A stretch of DNA of 64,000 nt, from the NCBI GenBank assembly GCA_964459305.1, contig CAYWNA010000032.1, positions 12,588 through 76,587 of the forward strand. Direction: 5' to 3'. Of the stretch, positions 18,549-26,735 are shown piece after piece (position 1 is the first letter of the stretch; every line of letters begins with the position of its first letter). The stretch is from CAYWNA01 sp964459305. Lineage in GTDB: Bacteria > Planctomycetota > Planctomycetia > Pirellulales > Pirellulaceae. The translations under genes were made by a program, and so were the position numbers. The notes below the pieces were generated by a model, which saw only the letters and a program-made list of their open reading frames with translations, had not been told where the DNA came from and ran no database searches.

Positions 18549-18757
18549 GGTAGGTTCTTTCGAAATGGATTGGTCGGACAGCAACTCGTGCCCGGGCGGG
18601 CATCTCTGCAGCAAATCGTCAATGTCGAGTTCATATTCTTGCCAGCCACCATATTCTTGCCCGACGAAGTGGCCAGAAAGGGGATGGCAAGAATCTGGTT
18701 CTACAAGTTTATCCGGTCCTTTCGCGCCGGCACCAGTCAGGCGCTTTTCTTGCGCGT

Positions 18758-19732
18758 CTAGCGAGACGACGTTTCTCTCGACCAACGGCGGTACTCTTCC
18801 AGGACATCATCGTCTGATACGTAGGGCTTGTACACGGCGCGCATCGTGAACTGTGACCAGCCATCCTTGATTTCCAGGTCTTTGAAACGTCCTCGCCAGT
18901 CCCAGGCCGGGTTCTTCCGTCCGTCGGGTTGGCGGCCGCCGCCGCTAGGCGACATGTAGGGGATGACCTCGCAGCGTGGCGGGAACATGTGGATCAGTAC
19001 CATCTTGCCAAAACGGCCATAGAACAGAGCATAGTCTGGATGGTATCGCCATCTTGAAACAGAGTCGGAGAAAGAGTTCGTGCCGTGCTTGTAGATGGCG
19101 TTGGGCACCATCTGCAGCTTTGGCAAAGGCATCCCTTCAGCATAAATGCTCGCAGCGTTGCCGTGCACGGGATCGTAGTGCCTCTGCCACTCAAAATCCG
19201 GCGTGACGAAATAGACGCCTGGGTCCTCTGGCCCGTTCATGTAGCTCGTACCATTGATGGACTCGATGCCCGATGTGCTCGGGCGGCTGAAAGTGCAGTC
19301 GAACGAATACGGTGGAACGACTTTGAAAGTCTGGCGCGACCAAACTCGGCCGTCTGGCAGGAAGTGTTGAATCGCGCCTTCGTTGTCCGAGATGCGCTCG
19401 ACGTTCGCTCGATGGCGATGATGGATCCAGCCTGCGTACCGGTGAAAAAAAACGTTCCGTTGTTCGTGAACGCTCGTCAGGCTCCATATCCCGATGTAGC
19501 CGGTTTTCCCTGCGCCGTGGTCGAGTTCATTACCGAGCAGAATGGTCAGATCTCCCGCGTTCAGTTCCACCGTCTGTTTCCCGGATATCTCTTCTGTTGT
19601 CGCGGTTTCTCGCCCTCGCCGCGTCGCGTCCTTTTCCTCTTGCGCCCCTGAATGGACAGGGACTGACAGAAGAAGTGCGGCAAGCAACATAGGCAACTGC
19701 AGGGGCCGCTCGGTGGTTGATGAAGTCCGCAT
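18758..19732 (-). CDS. secreted protein of unknown function, partner of heparinase-like lyase
   Basis: A protein of 324 residues with signal peptide (LPMLLAALLLSVPVHSGAQ). I do not recognise a named domain. The body is rich in aromatic residues and beta-like: GYIGIWSLTSVHEQRNVFFH, TFKVVPPYSFDCTFS, GVYFVTPDFEWQRHYDPVHG, YHPDYALFYGRFGKMVLIHM. The last pattern (measured body, MVLIHMFPP, GWSQFTMRAVY) resembles proteins found next to polysaccharide lyases and glycoside hydrolases in planctomycetes. It precedes the lyase on the same strand by about 210 bp. A role in binding or trimming the same glycan is inference only. Confidence 0.75.
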   Translation of the reverse strand: MRTSSTTERPLQLPMLLAALLLSVPVHSGAQEEKDATRRGRETATTEEISGKQTVELNAGDLTILLGNELDHGAGKTGYIGIWSLTSVHEQRNVFFHRYAGWIHHRHRANVERISDNEGAIQHFLPDGRVWSRQTFKVVPPYSFDCTFSRPSTSGIESINGTSYMNGPEDPGVYFVTPDFEWQRHYDPVHGNAASIYAEGMPLPKLQMVPNAIYKHGTNSFSDSVSRWRYHPDYALFYGRFGKMVLIHMFPPRCEVIPYMSPSGGGRQPDGRKNPAWDWRGRFKDLEIKDGWSQFTMRAVYKPYVSDDDVLEEYRRWSRETSSR

Positions 19733-19824
19733 TCTAATCCTCCTGCTTCCAGAAATCGTAACGGTGTGTTGCCGCGATTATACTCTTTCGGCAGCCAGCC
19801 GTGCATCTACGCTGACAGAAGCTA

Positions 19825-19873
19825 TACCGCGACCGGCCAGTATTGGCACATTCTCTCGTTTAACCGCAAGCCG
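19825..19873. repeat. palindrome family C, left half-copy
   Basis: The sequence TTCTCTCGTTTAACCGCAAG matches one arm and the flank of the complete copy at 27491-27607 (reverse-complemented), with TACCGCGACCGGCCAGTATT outside it. The opposite arm is absent here. The other half-copy faces it at 20651-20707. Confidence 0.75.
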
Positions 19874-19969
19874 AATTCGATTACGGGACCACTTTGAGCT
19901 TGCCCATGGCAGCTCGACTTTACAGTCCGATGGGACTGAGCAATATCGCCGAGTGGGCGAGGGAAAGCG

Positions 19970-20329
19970 GTGGACGAACAATTGGCTTTGATCCGCAAGT
20001 ATCTGAAGCCCAACCACCTGACGATGATTTCCGATCGCGGTACGTTTTCGGTGGGGCACTTGTTGCGACTGCAAGAGGCAGGTGGTTCTTACGCGATCTG
20101 TTCGGCACCTTGGGGCGAATTTCGTGAACGGTTCGACGCACACCGCAAAACGCTGATTTGGAAGAAAGCGATCTTGTTTGCGAAATTCAAACAGCAAACC
20201 TACAGCGAACAAATCAATCGTGGCTTCAAAGGACCGTTGGCCGTTCGCCCTGTGTTTCTGCATGCGCCGGAGCGAGTGGAAGCGTTGGTGTTCTTGCTGA
20301 TGGGAACCCTACTTCCCGCTAACGTTTGA
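19970..20329 (+). pseudogene. transposase remnant, IS1634/IS4-like DDE type
   Basis: The open frame reads DEQLALIRKYLKPNHLTMIS then DRG and VGHLLRLQEAGGSYAICSAP, which fits the second catalytic region (…DRG…) of IS4/IS1634-like transposases. It then jumps at KKAILFAKFKQQTY to the family's C-terminal part, PLAVRPVFLHAPERVEALVF. About 119 codons remain from a protein normally several times longer, so the N-terminus and an internal block are missing. No intact inverted terminal repeats are seen, although family C half-palindromes lie on both sides. It is not functional. Confidence 0.75.
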
Positions 20330-20396
20330 CTGTAGAGTAGCGTGCGGAATAGCGGGGTAAACGAGTTATCTTCGTCCCGGAGCGGTATAGCAGGCG

Positions 20397-20594
20397 ATGA
20401 CTGAGGATTACCTGAAGACGGAACACTGGTATTGGATTCGCCGCGATGACGGTAGCCTTGCGCCGTATCGATTCCACCGCGTTCGTCGCGACGAGAAGAC
20501 GGGCAGCATGGTGGGCGAATTCTTTGTAGGCAGCTTCCTGCAATCGTACCCACTCAGCCGCGTGGTCGGCGAGGCTCAGATGCCTCGTCAGTAA
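20397..20594 (+). CDS. small hypothetical protein
   Basis: A frame of 65 codons starting at ATG 20397, with a charged, well-mixed composition (EDYLKTEHWYWIRRDDGSLA, YRFHRVRRDEKTGSMVGEFF). The amino-acid pattern looks coding rather than random, but I recognise no family and the ribosome binding site (AGCAGGCG) is weak. It lies between the transposase relic and the right half of palindrome C, and so could be cargo or passenger sequence of a decayed element. Confidence 0.4.
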   Translation: MTEDYLKTEHWYWIRRDDGSLAPYRFHRVRRDEKTGSMVGEFFVGSFLQSYPLSRVVGEAQMPRQ

Positions 20595-20650
20595 AGTCCC
20601 TGTCGCGTCTGGTCGTCTGACCGCGAGTTGGAGTCGCGCGCGTCCTTCAA

Positions 20651-20707
20651 CGCACGCGCACGCCTCCGGCTTGCGGTTAAACGTAGACGAGCAAGTGTGC
20701 CAATTCG
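20651..20707. repeat. palindrome family C, right half-copy
   Basis: CGCACGCCTCCGGCTTGCGG followed by TTAAACG matches the right arm of the complete copy at 27491-27607, and the flanking GTGCCAATTCG resembles that copy's TATGCCAATCC. It points toward the left half-copy at 19825-19873, about 780 bp away. Confidence 0.7.
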
Positions 20708-20739
20708 TACGACTCGCATTACAGTGCGTTGCGGCGAAA

Positions 20740-21816
20740 TCAGTCGAGAACGGGCACTTCGATCAGCGGAGTGGGCAGCTTTTCGCTGGTCAGATAGAGC
20801 GTCTTCCCATCCGCGCCGTAGCAGATCGATTCGCCTTGAACTCGCTCCAGGACAACGATTTCGCGGGGTTTGCGAGAGAAAGCCTCGCCCCATGTCTCGT
20901 CTTCGCCCCGCATGTATTCGAAGGCGTTCCCATAGGTCAGCACCACCGCGCGCCGGCCATTGGGGGACACGTCCATGGCCGTGACGGCGGGCAGTTGCAG
21001 CGTGGCGATGTGGCGGGCTGTGAATGCTTTCTTCGAGTTTCGTGGAGGCCACGGAAGCGAGTAGACGTAACACTCCGATTCCCGTTCCTTGGTGACGAAC
21101 AGAATCGTCTTGGTCGTCGGATCGATACCGATCGCCTCGCAGTCGCGATGATCGTCCTCGTACGAGTAGTAGATTGTGTCAACAATCGGAACTTGTTCCA
21201 CATCAAGCCCCTTCTTGGGGTCGAAGGACGGTTCCTCGACCACATAGAGCATCATCACCGGGGCCGCCCGACCGTTGTTCCCGACGTCGCCCAACACCAA
21301 GTAGCTTTTCTCGCCGTCCTGGAACGAGAACATATCCTCAAAGTCGTAAGCGAAAACGTCACCCACGATGCACGAGCCGAGGTTCTCGCCCTTGGCATCA
21401 AACAGATACGCCCGAGCATCGCCGCCAGAGTCGTTGTGAGTCCAGAAATAGCCGGGCCGCTGTCGCGAACATGCCAGACCGCTGCTTTCGTTGATGCTCT
21501 TGTTCTTCAGCCTCGAAAGTTCGCGAGCCTGTCCGTAGCGAATACGTCCCGGCGGATTCGTCGTAGCCTTCCTGTTGGCTTCGCGCTGTCGGACTACTTC
21601 GTCCACGTATTCGCGGTCGGCCTCGCTGAGTTCCGTCGGATCGACGCCATACGCACGGCCGTCAGTGCGGAGCAGCCAGATCTTGCCGTATTGGGATGTG
21701 ACGAATTTGGCGTCAACCTGCAACTCACCCGATGCATCGGTCCAGACTCGCGCACTCGCAGCACTAGATGAGGCCAACCACGCAAGCGTGGCAATCAACG
21801 AAATGAGTTTCCGCAT
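20740..21816 (-). CDS. secreted SHD1-domain / beta-propeller protein
   Basis: A protein of 358 residues with signal peptide MRKLISLIATLAWLASSSAA. Residues about 23-80 match the SLA1-homology domain 1 found in many planctomycete exported proteins (VWTDASGELQVDAKFVTSQY, LLRTDGRAYGVDPTELSEAD). The rest is propeller-like, with an esterase-like or phytase-like opening (SSGLACSRQRPGYFWTHNDS) and repeated strands such as AYDFEDMFSFQDGEKSYLVL and AIGIDPTTKTILFVTKERES. The HNDSGGDAR and DFEDM acidic pattern suggests metal binding. No substrate can be given. It lies in the same direction as, and 27 bp downstream of, the sulfatase gene, so the two are probably one operon. Confidence 0.8.
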   Translation of the reverse strand: MRKLISLIATLAWLASSSAASARVWTDASGELQVDAKFVTSQYGKIWLLRTDGRAYGVDPTELSEADREYVDEVVRQREANRKATTNPPGRIRYGQARELSRLKNKSINESSGLACSRQRPGYFWTHNDSGGDARAYLFDAKGENLGSCIVGDVFAYDFEDMFSFQDGEKSYLVLGDVGNNGRAAPVMMLYVVEEPSFDPKKGLDVEQVPIVDTIYYSYEDDHRDCEAIGIDPTTKTILFVTKERESECYVYSLPWPPRNSKKAFTARHIATLQLPAVTAMDVSPNGRRAVVLTYGNAFEYMRGEDETWGEAFSRKPREIVVLERVQGESICYGADGKTLYLTSEKLPTPLIEVPVLD

Positions 21817-21843
21817 GGTCTTGTACTCTGAGAAAAGGTCTGT

Positions 21844-23307
21844 TCAATCGCCGGAGGATTTCCACTTGGCAGCATTCGGCCGGTGCGGGCCGTCGTCGAA
21901 GAATCTGGCTCCTTCGCCGATGCGGTTGTAGTCGCCGATGTCGCGGCGGGCGGCGTCGGCGACTGCCAGCAGACGCTCGACGACTTGGGGATACTCTTCG
22001 GCCAAATCAGTCGTTTCGCCAATATCCGCTTCGAGATCAAACAGCATCGGACGAGCCGTGCCGATGTCGTCACTCGGATGGATGTGACGGTTTGGCGTGA
22101 ACGGGCGGAGCCAGGGTGGGCGATCCGGCCGCGGTAAGTGCAGCTTCCATTTGCCTTGACGGACCGCCTGTAGGTGCGTGAGAAAATAGTAGCAAAACGT
22201 CTTGTCCTTACTTGGCTCGTCGAGCTTTCCCGCCAACAAATGCCGGATGTCCTCGCCGTCGAGGATCCGGTCGTCGGGTAATTCCGCGCCGGCCAGGGCA
22301 GCGATGGTCGGTAGGACGTCGAGTGTCGAGGCAAGTTCGTCACACGTGGTACCAGCCGGGATCTGGCTGGGTGCCCAGAAGACGCTCGGCACGCGCACGC
22401 CGCCCTCCCACGTCGAGACCTTCCCGCTGCGAAGCGGCGACGCCGATCCGCCATGGTCTTCGTCGCCGATGCCTTGCCGGTGGTTTCGATTCTTGATCAG
22501 CCACGGTCCATTGTCCGAGGTGAACAACACGTAGGTGCGCTCGGCGAGTTCCTCGGTTCGCAGCGTGTCCAGGATACGGCCCACGTGAAAATCCATCTCC
22601 TCGACCACGTCGCCGTACAGCCCCCGTTTCGACTTGCCGCGAAACCGATCTGACACGTGCAGCGCCGTGTGCGGCATGTTCGGGCAGAGATACGTGAAAA
22701 ACGGTCGATCCTTGTTCCGTTTAATGAACTCGATCGTTTCATCCGCATAGCGCTCGGTGGTGCTTGCGTCTTGCCGGATGGGATCCTCGATGACATTACC
22801 ATTGCGCAGCAAGACGGTACGCGCCCAGTTGTCGTTGCTGGACGGCGTGCCGAAGTGCGTGTCGAAACCTTGGCCTTGCGGCAGCAGGTCGATGTGGTAC
22901 CCGCGGTTGGCGTGCTTGGCCAGATCCCACTTGCCGATCATCGCGGTTGCGTATCCCAGCGGCCGCAGCAACTCGGCGACTGTAATCTCACGCGGGTGCA
23001 GTATCGGATGGATGTTCTTGATATTGCCGCGCTCCGCCACTCGTAGCGGGTAGCAGCCGGTCATGATCGCCGCACGACTGGGCCCGCAAACCGGCTGGGC
23101 GTAGAAGCTGGTAAATCTCATCCCTTCGGCGGCCATGCGGTCCAGATTCGGCGTCCGCATGTTCTTCGAGCCAAAACAGCCCACATCGCCGTACCCCAAA
23201 TCGTCGGCGAATATAATGACAAAGTTGGGCGGCCGTTCGTCGGCCATCGCAAGTGGACCGCTGGTTGACATCGCAATACAAATCGTTGCAGCCAATCCTC
23301 TGAGCAT
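21844..23307 (-). CDS. secreted type I sulfatase
   Basis: The start ATG 23307 gives 487 residues with signal peptide MLRGLAATICIAMSTSGPLA. Metal ligands Asp35-Asp36 lie in NFVIIFADDLGYGD. The formylglycine motif is CGPSR with Cys74 (PVCGPSRAAIMTGCYPLR). Other family elements are GKWDLAKH, YLCPNMPHTAL and TSDNGPW. Cys74 would be converted to formylglycine by a maturase encoded elsewhere. These enzymes hydrolyse sulfate esters, usually on algal or animal polysaccharides in marine planctomycetes. The C-terminus (LFDLEADIGETTDLAEEYP) is the usual sulfatase end. It likely forms an operon with the SHD1 protein gene. Confidence 0.92.
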   Translation of the reverse strand: MLRGLAATICIAMSTSGPLAMADERPPNFVIIFADDLGYGDVGCFGSKNMRTPNLDRMAAEGMRFTSFYAQPVCGPSRAAIMTGCYPLRVAERGNIKNIHPILHPREITVAELLRPLGYATAMIGKWDLAKHANRGYHIDLLPQGQGFDTHFGTPSSNDNWARTVLLRNGNVIEDPIRQDASTTERYADETIEFIKRNKDRPFFTYLCPNMPHTALHVSDRFRGKSKRGLYGDVVEEMDFHVGRILDTLRTEELAERTYVLFTSDNGPWLIKNRNHRQGIGDEDHGGSASPLRSGKVSTWEGGVRVPSVFWAPSQIPAGTTCDELASTLDVLPTIAALAGAELPDDRILDGEDIRHLLAGKLDEPSKDKTFCYYFLTHLQAVRQGKWKLHLPRPDRPPWLRPFTPNRHIHPSDDIGTARPMLFDLEADIGETTDLAEEYPQVVERLLAVADAARRDIGDYNRIGEGARFFDDGPHRPNAAKWKSSGD

Positions 23308-23462
23308 TGTCACAAGCTCCCTCTGCGGTGGTGTCGCGTCAAAACTACATCCAACATGGTGTACGAAATGGGCCAACTGTCAACAGGAACGGCGTTTCCC
23401 AGCCCGTTTGGACGCGGGCAGGCGCTTGCGGAACGCCGAGCATTCGTTGAGAAAAAAGGCGG

Positions 23463-23530
23463 GTCGCTGGATTCGCAAGAATTCAGACGAATGACGCCGT
23501 GAGTGTCTGAATTCATGCGAATCCGGCGAC
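23463..23530. repeat. palindrome family B, copy 2 (68 bp)
   Basis: Arms GATTCGCAAGAATTCAGACG and GTCTGAATTCATGCGAATC, with a centre AATGACGCCGTGAGT. It has the same length and arms as 10281-10348 with a few changes that keep partial base pairing. It is between the sulfatase and the DNA methyltransferase genes, in a shared upstream region of about 320 bp that otherwise shows no gene. Confidence 0.85.
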
Positions 23531-23628
23531 GAATCCCTTTCTGAGCCCAGGTTGTTCCATGGTGGTCGTGCCGATAGCATGATGAGTGCCTGCAATCGTC
23601 GGAGCTGCAAGATCATGGAGGGTTGGCA

Positions 23629-25044
23629 TTGCCCACGTCCGGAACGAGCGTTCGATCGGCACGAAAAGCGCTGAAAAAGAAGTACCGCCGGAAACTCGCG
23701 GTCAATTCGGCGTTGAACCGTTCGCTTGTCAGTTACCAGTCGAACCGCACCCGGCCCTGCTATCGCTGGTTTAAGTACAAGGAAGGATTCTCGGCTGCTC
23801 TGGTCGAGTACATGTTAGACCATCTTCAATTGCGGCACGGAACGTTGTTGGATCCGTTTGCCGGGACGGGGGCTGCCTTGCTTGTCGCACGGGAAGCCGG
23901 ATTCGATGCTACCGGAATCGAGTTGATGCCCATTGGCGTCAAGGTCGTCGAAGCTCGCATGGCCGCCGATTTCGTCGATCGCGACCGGTTTGCCGAACAC
24001 GTTGAGGCATTCGATGCTGGAAAGTGGAAAGTGAAAGCCGACGACGCTTTCCGATTTCCCCACATGATGATCACCGAGGGTGCTTTTTCGGCTGAGACGG
24101 AACGGCAACTGAATCAATTCCGCACCTATCTGTCGACGGCAGAGATCGATCGAGAGGTTCGGTCTCTGCTTGAATTGGCATGCCTGAGCATCCTGGAGTC
24201 GATCAGCTACACGCGAAAGGACGGCCAGTACCTTCGATGGGACCGCCGAGCGCCGCGTGACCGGAAAGGGACGCGGTTCGACAAAGGGAATATTCCGACT
24301 TTTCGTGAAGCGATGCAGCGTCAGTTGAAGGTGATGCTCGACGATATGGGATCCTTCGATCCGTACTCGGGGGATTCGTCCACTCGCCAGGGTTCGGTCG
24401 AGGTTATCGAAGGCTCGTGCCTGGGCGTCTTGCCGAGGCGCCTCGATGCGTTCGTCGACGTGGTTGTCACTTCCCCGCCTTACTGCAATCGCTACGACTA
24501 TACCAGGACTTACGCCCTGGAACTCGCATACCTTGGCACGGGCGAGTTGCAGCTAAAGGACATGAGGCAGGCTTTGTTGTCGTGTACCGTCGAGAACCGA
24601 TCCAAGGTGGAATCGCTCAAGCGGCAATACGCCGACAACGGCAATCCCGCGTTGATCGAACAGGCACTGGAGGCATTCGAGAACCAAGGAGCCTTGCAGG
24701 AGGTCCTGTCGCTGCTGGACCGCTACGGTCGTGACGGACAGCTAAACAACACCAACGTTCCGCGCATGGTCCGAAACTACTTCCTCGAAACGGCAGTCGT
24801 GATCTTTGAACTGGCGCGTGTGGTCAAGCCCGGTGGTTGGGCCGTCATGGTCAACGACAACGTCCAGTACGGCGGCGAAGAAGTCCCTGTCGACTTGATT
24901 CTTTCGGATTTGGCATCGAAGGCTGGTTTTGAGACCGAGTACATCTGGGTACTGCCACGAGGCAAGGGTAACAGCAGCCAGCAGATGGGTGTCCACGGCC
25001 GAAACGAGTTGCGCAAGTGTGTCTACGTGTGGCAGCGCAAGTAG
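23629..25044 (+). CDS. orphan DNA methyltransferase (amino-methyltransferase fold)
   Basis: The start is probably TTG 23629, 6 nt after GGAGGG; TTG 23623 is an alternative and no ATG fits. The protein has about 471 residues. The SAM-binding motif I is LLDPFAGTGAALLVAREAGF (Asp at about 75). The catalytic motif IV is TSPPYCNRYDYTRTYALELA, with SPPY at about 282-285. A later KPGGWAVMVNDNVQYGGEE segment is also typical. SPPY points to N4-cytosine or N6-adenine methylation. No restriction endonuclease, specificity subunit or other defence gene is beside it, so it is either solitary or a phage/mobile passenger. Its closest neighbours are sulfatases on the other strand. Confidence 0.85.
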   Translation: MPTSGTSVRSARKALKKKYRRKLAVNSALNRSLVSYQSNRTRPCYRWFKYKEGFSAALVEYMLDHLQLRHGTLLDPFAGTGAALLVAREAGFDATGIELMPIGVKVVEARMAADFVDRDRFAEHVEAFDAGKWKVKADDAFRFPHMMITEGAFSAETERQLNQFRTYLSTAEIDREVRSLLELACLSILESISYTRKDGQYLRWDRRAPRDRKGTRFDKGNIPTFREAMQRQLKVMLDDMGSFDPYSGDSSTRQGSVEVIEGSCLGVLPRRLDAFVDVVVTSPPYCNRYDYTRTYALELAYLGTGELQLKDMRQALLSCTVENRSKVESLKRQYADNGNPALIEQALEAFENQGALQEVLSLLDRYGRDGQLNNTNVPRMVRNYFLETAVVIFELARVVKPGGWAVMVNDNVQYGGEEVPVDLILSDLASKAGFETEYIWVLPRGKGNSSQQMGVHGRNELRKCVYVWQRK

Positions 25045-25053
25045 CAGGTGGCC

Positions 25054-26508
25054 CTACCGTTCCCCTGGGGACACTGCCGCTGCCATCTGCGTCTTGATCT
25101 GCGGGGCTTCGCCGTTGGGGTCGTTGCGTTTCTTGCAGTAGTCGATCAGTTCCTTGGTCAACTGATCCACAATGTCTCGGTAGTCCGGATGGGCGAATCG
25201 GTTCGTCAGTTCATCGGGGTCTTTCTTCAAATCGAACAGCCACGGTTGATCGACGGTGGAGTACACCAGCTTGTACTCGTCGGTAACCGCGCACAGCCAG
25301 TTCCTCGTTCCACGCAGGAAGGCGATGTCGTTCCAGTTGGAAGGCGTTTCGCCCGTGAACAGCATGGAAGCGTCGCGGCCTTCCTCGCCGCCGTCGGTCT
25401 TGCATCCGGTGATGCTGATGATGGTGGGCAGAAAATCCACGCATGACAAGGCCTGATCGATCACGGTGCCCGCCTTGACTTTCTTGGGATAGTACATGAC
25501 GAACGGGATCTTCGCGGATCCTTCGTACGGGACTCCCTTGTTCAAACGTCCGTGCTCGCCGCACAAATCGCCATGGTCGGCGGTGAATACGATGATAGTA
25601 TTGTCGATCGCATCGTGTTGGCGTAGCGCATCGAGGATTCTGCCCACGTTGTCGTCGATGCACTTGACCATGCCATAGTACCCCGGCATGATTCGTTGCA
25701 AGCCGCGTTCGCTCGCCCCCTTCTCTCTTGCCGCCCATTTCGGAGTCTGCTCGGCGGTCTTGGACAGCGTCGAAGGGATAGGCACGTCGACGTCCGCAAA
25801 CATGGTGTCGTACGGCGGCCGCACCGTGTTCGGACCGTGCGGATCGGGGATGCTAACCATGTAGCAAAACGGTTCGTCCTTGTGCTCTTTGATGAAGTCG
25901 ATGGTCTTGTTCGCCAGCCAATCCGTGGTGAAGGACTCTTCATCGGCGCCCTCGACAGCGTAGGTGGGCTGATCCTTCTTGTTCCTCGCCGTGACTCTGG
26001 GGCCTAACGGCGCGTCTTCCATTTGCTTCCAGTGGCCGCGGTTGAACATGAAACGATTGTCCTCGAACCCAAACTTCCGTTCGGGCTCCCACTGAGGTTT
26101 GCCGTTACCATCCAAGTGCCATTTGCCCGCGTAACCGGTGGCGTAGCCCTGCCGTCGCAGGATTTCAGCGAAGGTGACCACGTCGTCGTTCAAAGGGATA
26201 TTGTTGGTCACCACGGGTGTGTTTTGCGGATAGCAGCCCGAAACGAAAGCCGCGCGCGACGGCGAGCATACCGGCGTCGTAGCGTAGAAGCTGGTGCAAA
26301 GCGCTCCGTTTTCGGCCAGCCAGTCGATGTTGGGCGTCTTCACGATTTGCCCGCCGTAGCAGCCCAGAGTATTGAAATGGTGCTCGTCGGTATGAATGAT
26401 TAGCAAGTTAGGCTTTTCTACGGAACCCGCTTGGGCACGTCCGACGGCAGTCGCCGCAGCGACGGCAAACAAGAATGCGACGCGTTTCAACAATGTGCCC
26501 GCCTTCAT
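25054..26508 (-). CDS. secreted type I sulfatase (second copy, different subfamily)
   Basis: ATG 26508 follows GAGGTGCAAA and opens a clean signal peptide (MKAGTLLKRVAFLFAVAAAT), giving 484 residues. The frame is open to 26700, where an upstream ATG 26613 would add a second hydrophobic segment. The formylglycine motif is CSPSR with Cys81 (PVCSPSRAAFVSGCYP). The first metal site reads IIHTDEHHFN, with Asp-Glu in place of the usual Asp-Asp. Other elements are GKWHLDGNGKPQ and FTADHGDLCGEHG. It is clearly different from the sulfatase at 21844 (low visible identity), so probably a different sulfated substrate. It ends 9 bp from the methyltransferase stop, convergent. Confidence 0.92.
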   Translation of the reverse strand: MKAGTLLKRVAFLFAVAAATAVGRAQAGSVEKPNLLIIHTDEHHFNTLGCYGGQIVKTPNIDWLAENGALCTSFYATTPVCSPSRAAFVSGCYPQNTPVVTNNIPLNDDVVTFAEILRRQGYATGYAGKWHLDGNGKPQWEPERKFGFEDNRFMFNRGHWKQMEDAPLGPRVTARNKKDQPTYAVEGADEESFTTDWLANKTIDFIKEHKDEPFCYMVSIPDPHGPNTVRPPYDTMFADVDVPIPSTLSKTAEQTPKWAAREKGASERGLQRIMPGYYGMVKCIDDNVGRILDALRQHDAIDNTIIVFTADHGDLCGEHGRLNKGVPYEGSAKIPFVMYYPKKVKAGTVIDQALSCVDFLPTIISITGCKTDGGEEGRDASMLFTGETPSNWNDIAFLRGTRNWLCAVTDEYKLVYSTVDQPWLFDLKKDPDELTNRFAHPDYRDIVDQLTKELIDYCKKRNDPNGEAPQIKTQMAAAVSPGER

Positions 26509-26735
26509 TTTGCACCTCAGATGTTTTGGTTTGCCGAAGAACGCAACTGCCACGAGCGACAGGCCCGCGGCCACTGCAACGAGGGTGGAACGTCGGGTGT
26601 TGGGGCAGATCATGGCACTTCGTCCCCTTGACTGACTATTGCACAGAGCATAGGAATTGTGGGAGCGTGTTTCAACATGAGGCAAACGGTGTTTCTTCAA
26701 TGGAACAACACTAACTCGAACGAGAGGTTAGAGAT

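Noticed and set aside
23629..25044. Restriction-modification system
   Set aside because: Only the methyltransferase is present; the neighbours are sulfatases, with no endonuclease or specificity gene.
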